From Candidatus Faecivivens stercorigallinarum (GTDB taxonomy: Bacteria; Bacillota; Clostridia; Oscillospirales; Ruminococcaceae), in the NCBI GenBank assembly GCA_018715465.1, contig DVLN01000151.1, forward strand, positions 1 to 37,792: 37,792 nt of DNA. Direction: 5' to 3'. The notes under the pieces were generated by a model that did no database searches, had not been told where the DNA came from, and saw only the letters and a program-made list of their open reading frames with translations. The position numbers and the translations under genes are program-made. Every line of letters begins with the position of its first letter. Position 1 is the first letter of the stretch. Positions 37,201 to 37,792 of the stretch are shown here, piece after piece.

Positions 37201-37283
37201 GTGGTAACTGGCGGAACAGGGCGATTACCGATGCGCCGCATAGCGGCATTGTATACAGCGAAGACGCTGCTTGTTCCTCCCAC
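37201..37283 (-). promoter_or_regulatory. Candidate second L1-binding stem in the rplK leader
   Basis: minus strand GTGGGAGGAACA ... TGTTCCGCCAGTTACCAC, same helix/internal-loop pattern as 36715-36742 with a larger apical region. Confidence 0.6.
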
Positions 37284-37349
37284 ATTCAGGCCGGGTGGAT
37301 CCCGTACCTGAAAGGCTGTCCCACCATGGGACAGACGAATGTTTCTTGT

Positions 37350-37792
37350 TTACTCTTCTGCCAGCTCGACTTCGCCCAGCTGCAGATCAGCCAGCGTATC
37401 GCGCCCGAAGAAAGATACGGAAACCTGTACGATTCCCTTGTCGGTGTCGATTCCAACGACTTTGCCGACAAATCCTTCCAGAGGACCATGGGTAACCTTG
37501 ACACTGTTTCCGACCGCAAAGTTGACCTGAACGGATTTCAGTTCTACGCCAAGCGCTTCGACTTCCTTTTCGGTCAGTGGAATCGGTTCGGTTGTCGAAC
37601 CGACGAAACCGGTGACGCCGCGAATGTTGCGAACAAAATACCAGGATTCAGGGGTGATCAGCATCTTGACCAGAACGTAGCCGGGGAATACTTTTCTTTC
37701 CACCTCACGCTTTTTGCCGTCATCATTGTACTCTTCAACCGTTTCGGTGGGTATTCTTACCTCAAAAATCCGGTCGCCGAACCCCTGGTTCT
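37350..37792 (-). CDS. nusG: Transcription termination/antitermination protein NusG (partial, 5' end outside window)
   Basis: NQGFGDRIFEVRIPTETVEEYNDDGKKREVERKVFPGYVLVKMLITPESWYFVRNIRGVTGFVGS; reading frame is open to the window edge. Confidence 0.97.
   Translation of the reverse strand, partial: NQGFGDRIFEVRIPTETVEEYNDDGKKREVERKVFPGYVLVKMLITPESWYFVRNIRGVTGFVGSTTEPIPLTEKEVEALGVELKSVQVNFAVGNSVKVTHGPLEGFVGKVVGIDTDKGIVQVSVSFFGRDTLADLQLGEVELAEE

Noticed and set aside
36753-37283. ORF-track N-terminal extension of rplK ([17 protein letters not shown]...)
   Set aside because: L11 clearly starts at [10 protein letters not shown] with GGAGG upstream; the extension is the structured leader.
37316-37335. 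CTGTCCCA-TGG-TGGGACAG hairpin between nusG and rplK as terminator
   Set aside because: Good stem but only a weak T-tract (CCTTTCAGG); rplK is expected to be cotranscribed or separately controlled, so not called a terminator.
1-37792. CRISPR arrays, IS elements, prophage or tRNA genes
   Set aside because: No regularly spaced repeats, transposase/integrase-like proteins or recognisable cloverleaf sequences were seen on reading; a tool scan (CRISPR finder, tRNAscan-SE) would be needed to be definitive.

Overview
The window appears to be a chromosomal segment from a spore-forming Firmicute (Clostridia-like gene content; taxon inferred only). I saw no prophage, IS element, CRISPR array, tRNA or rRNA. 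In order it contains: (1) a polar amino-acid ABC transporter operon (SBP, permease, ATPase) followed by an M20 amidohydrolase; (2) a CNNM/CorC-type CBS protein; (3) a minus-strand housekeeping block (mnmA, rnhA, EcsC-like, pyrE, SGNH hydrolase, DUF3048 lipoprotein, Gfo/Idh/MocA oxidoreductase); (4) an XRE regulator plus DUF3169-like membrane protein behind a strongly palindromic promoter; (5) an MBL-fold hydrolase; (6) an essentially complete type II fatty-acid synthesis cluster (fabH-fabK-fabG-fabF-accB-fabZ-accC-accD-accA-acpP on minus, with fabD divergent on plus); (7) manA, a degenerate ROK regulator, a GH32 enzyme and a second MBL protein; (8) a large signal-peptide-less BMP-domain protein with a ParB-like N-terminal motif, coupled to a metallophosphoesterase; (9) spoIIGA-sigE; (10) the nusG-rplK-rplA-rplJ-rplL ribosomal cluster with readable leader regulation. 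The best candidates for something undescribed are the ParB-like/BMP fusion with its phosphoesterase, the XRE/DUF3169 operator, the structured leader of the CBS protein, and the palindrome-rich fabH/fabD intergenic region. All calls come from reading the sequence; no database search was run.
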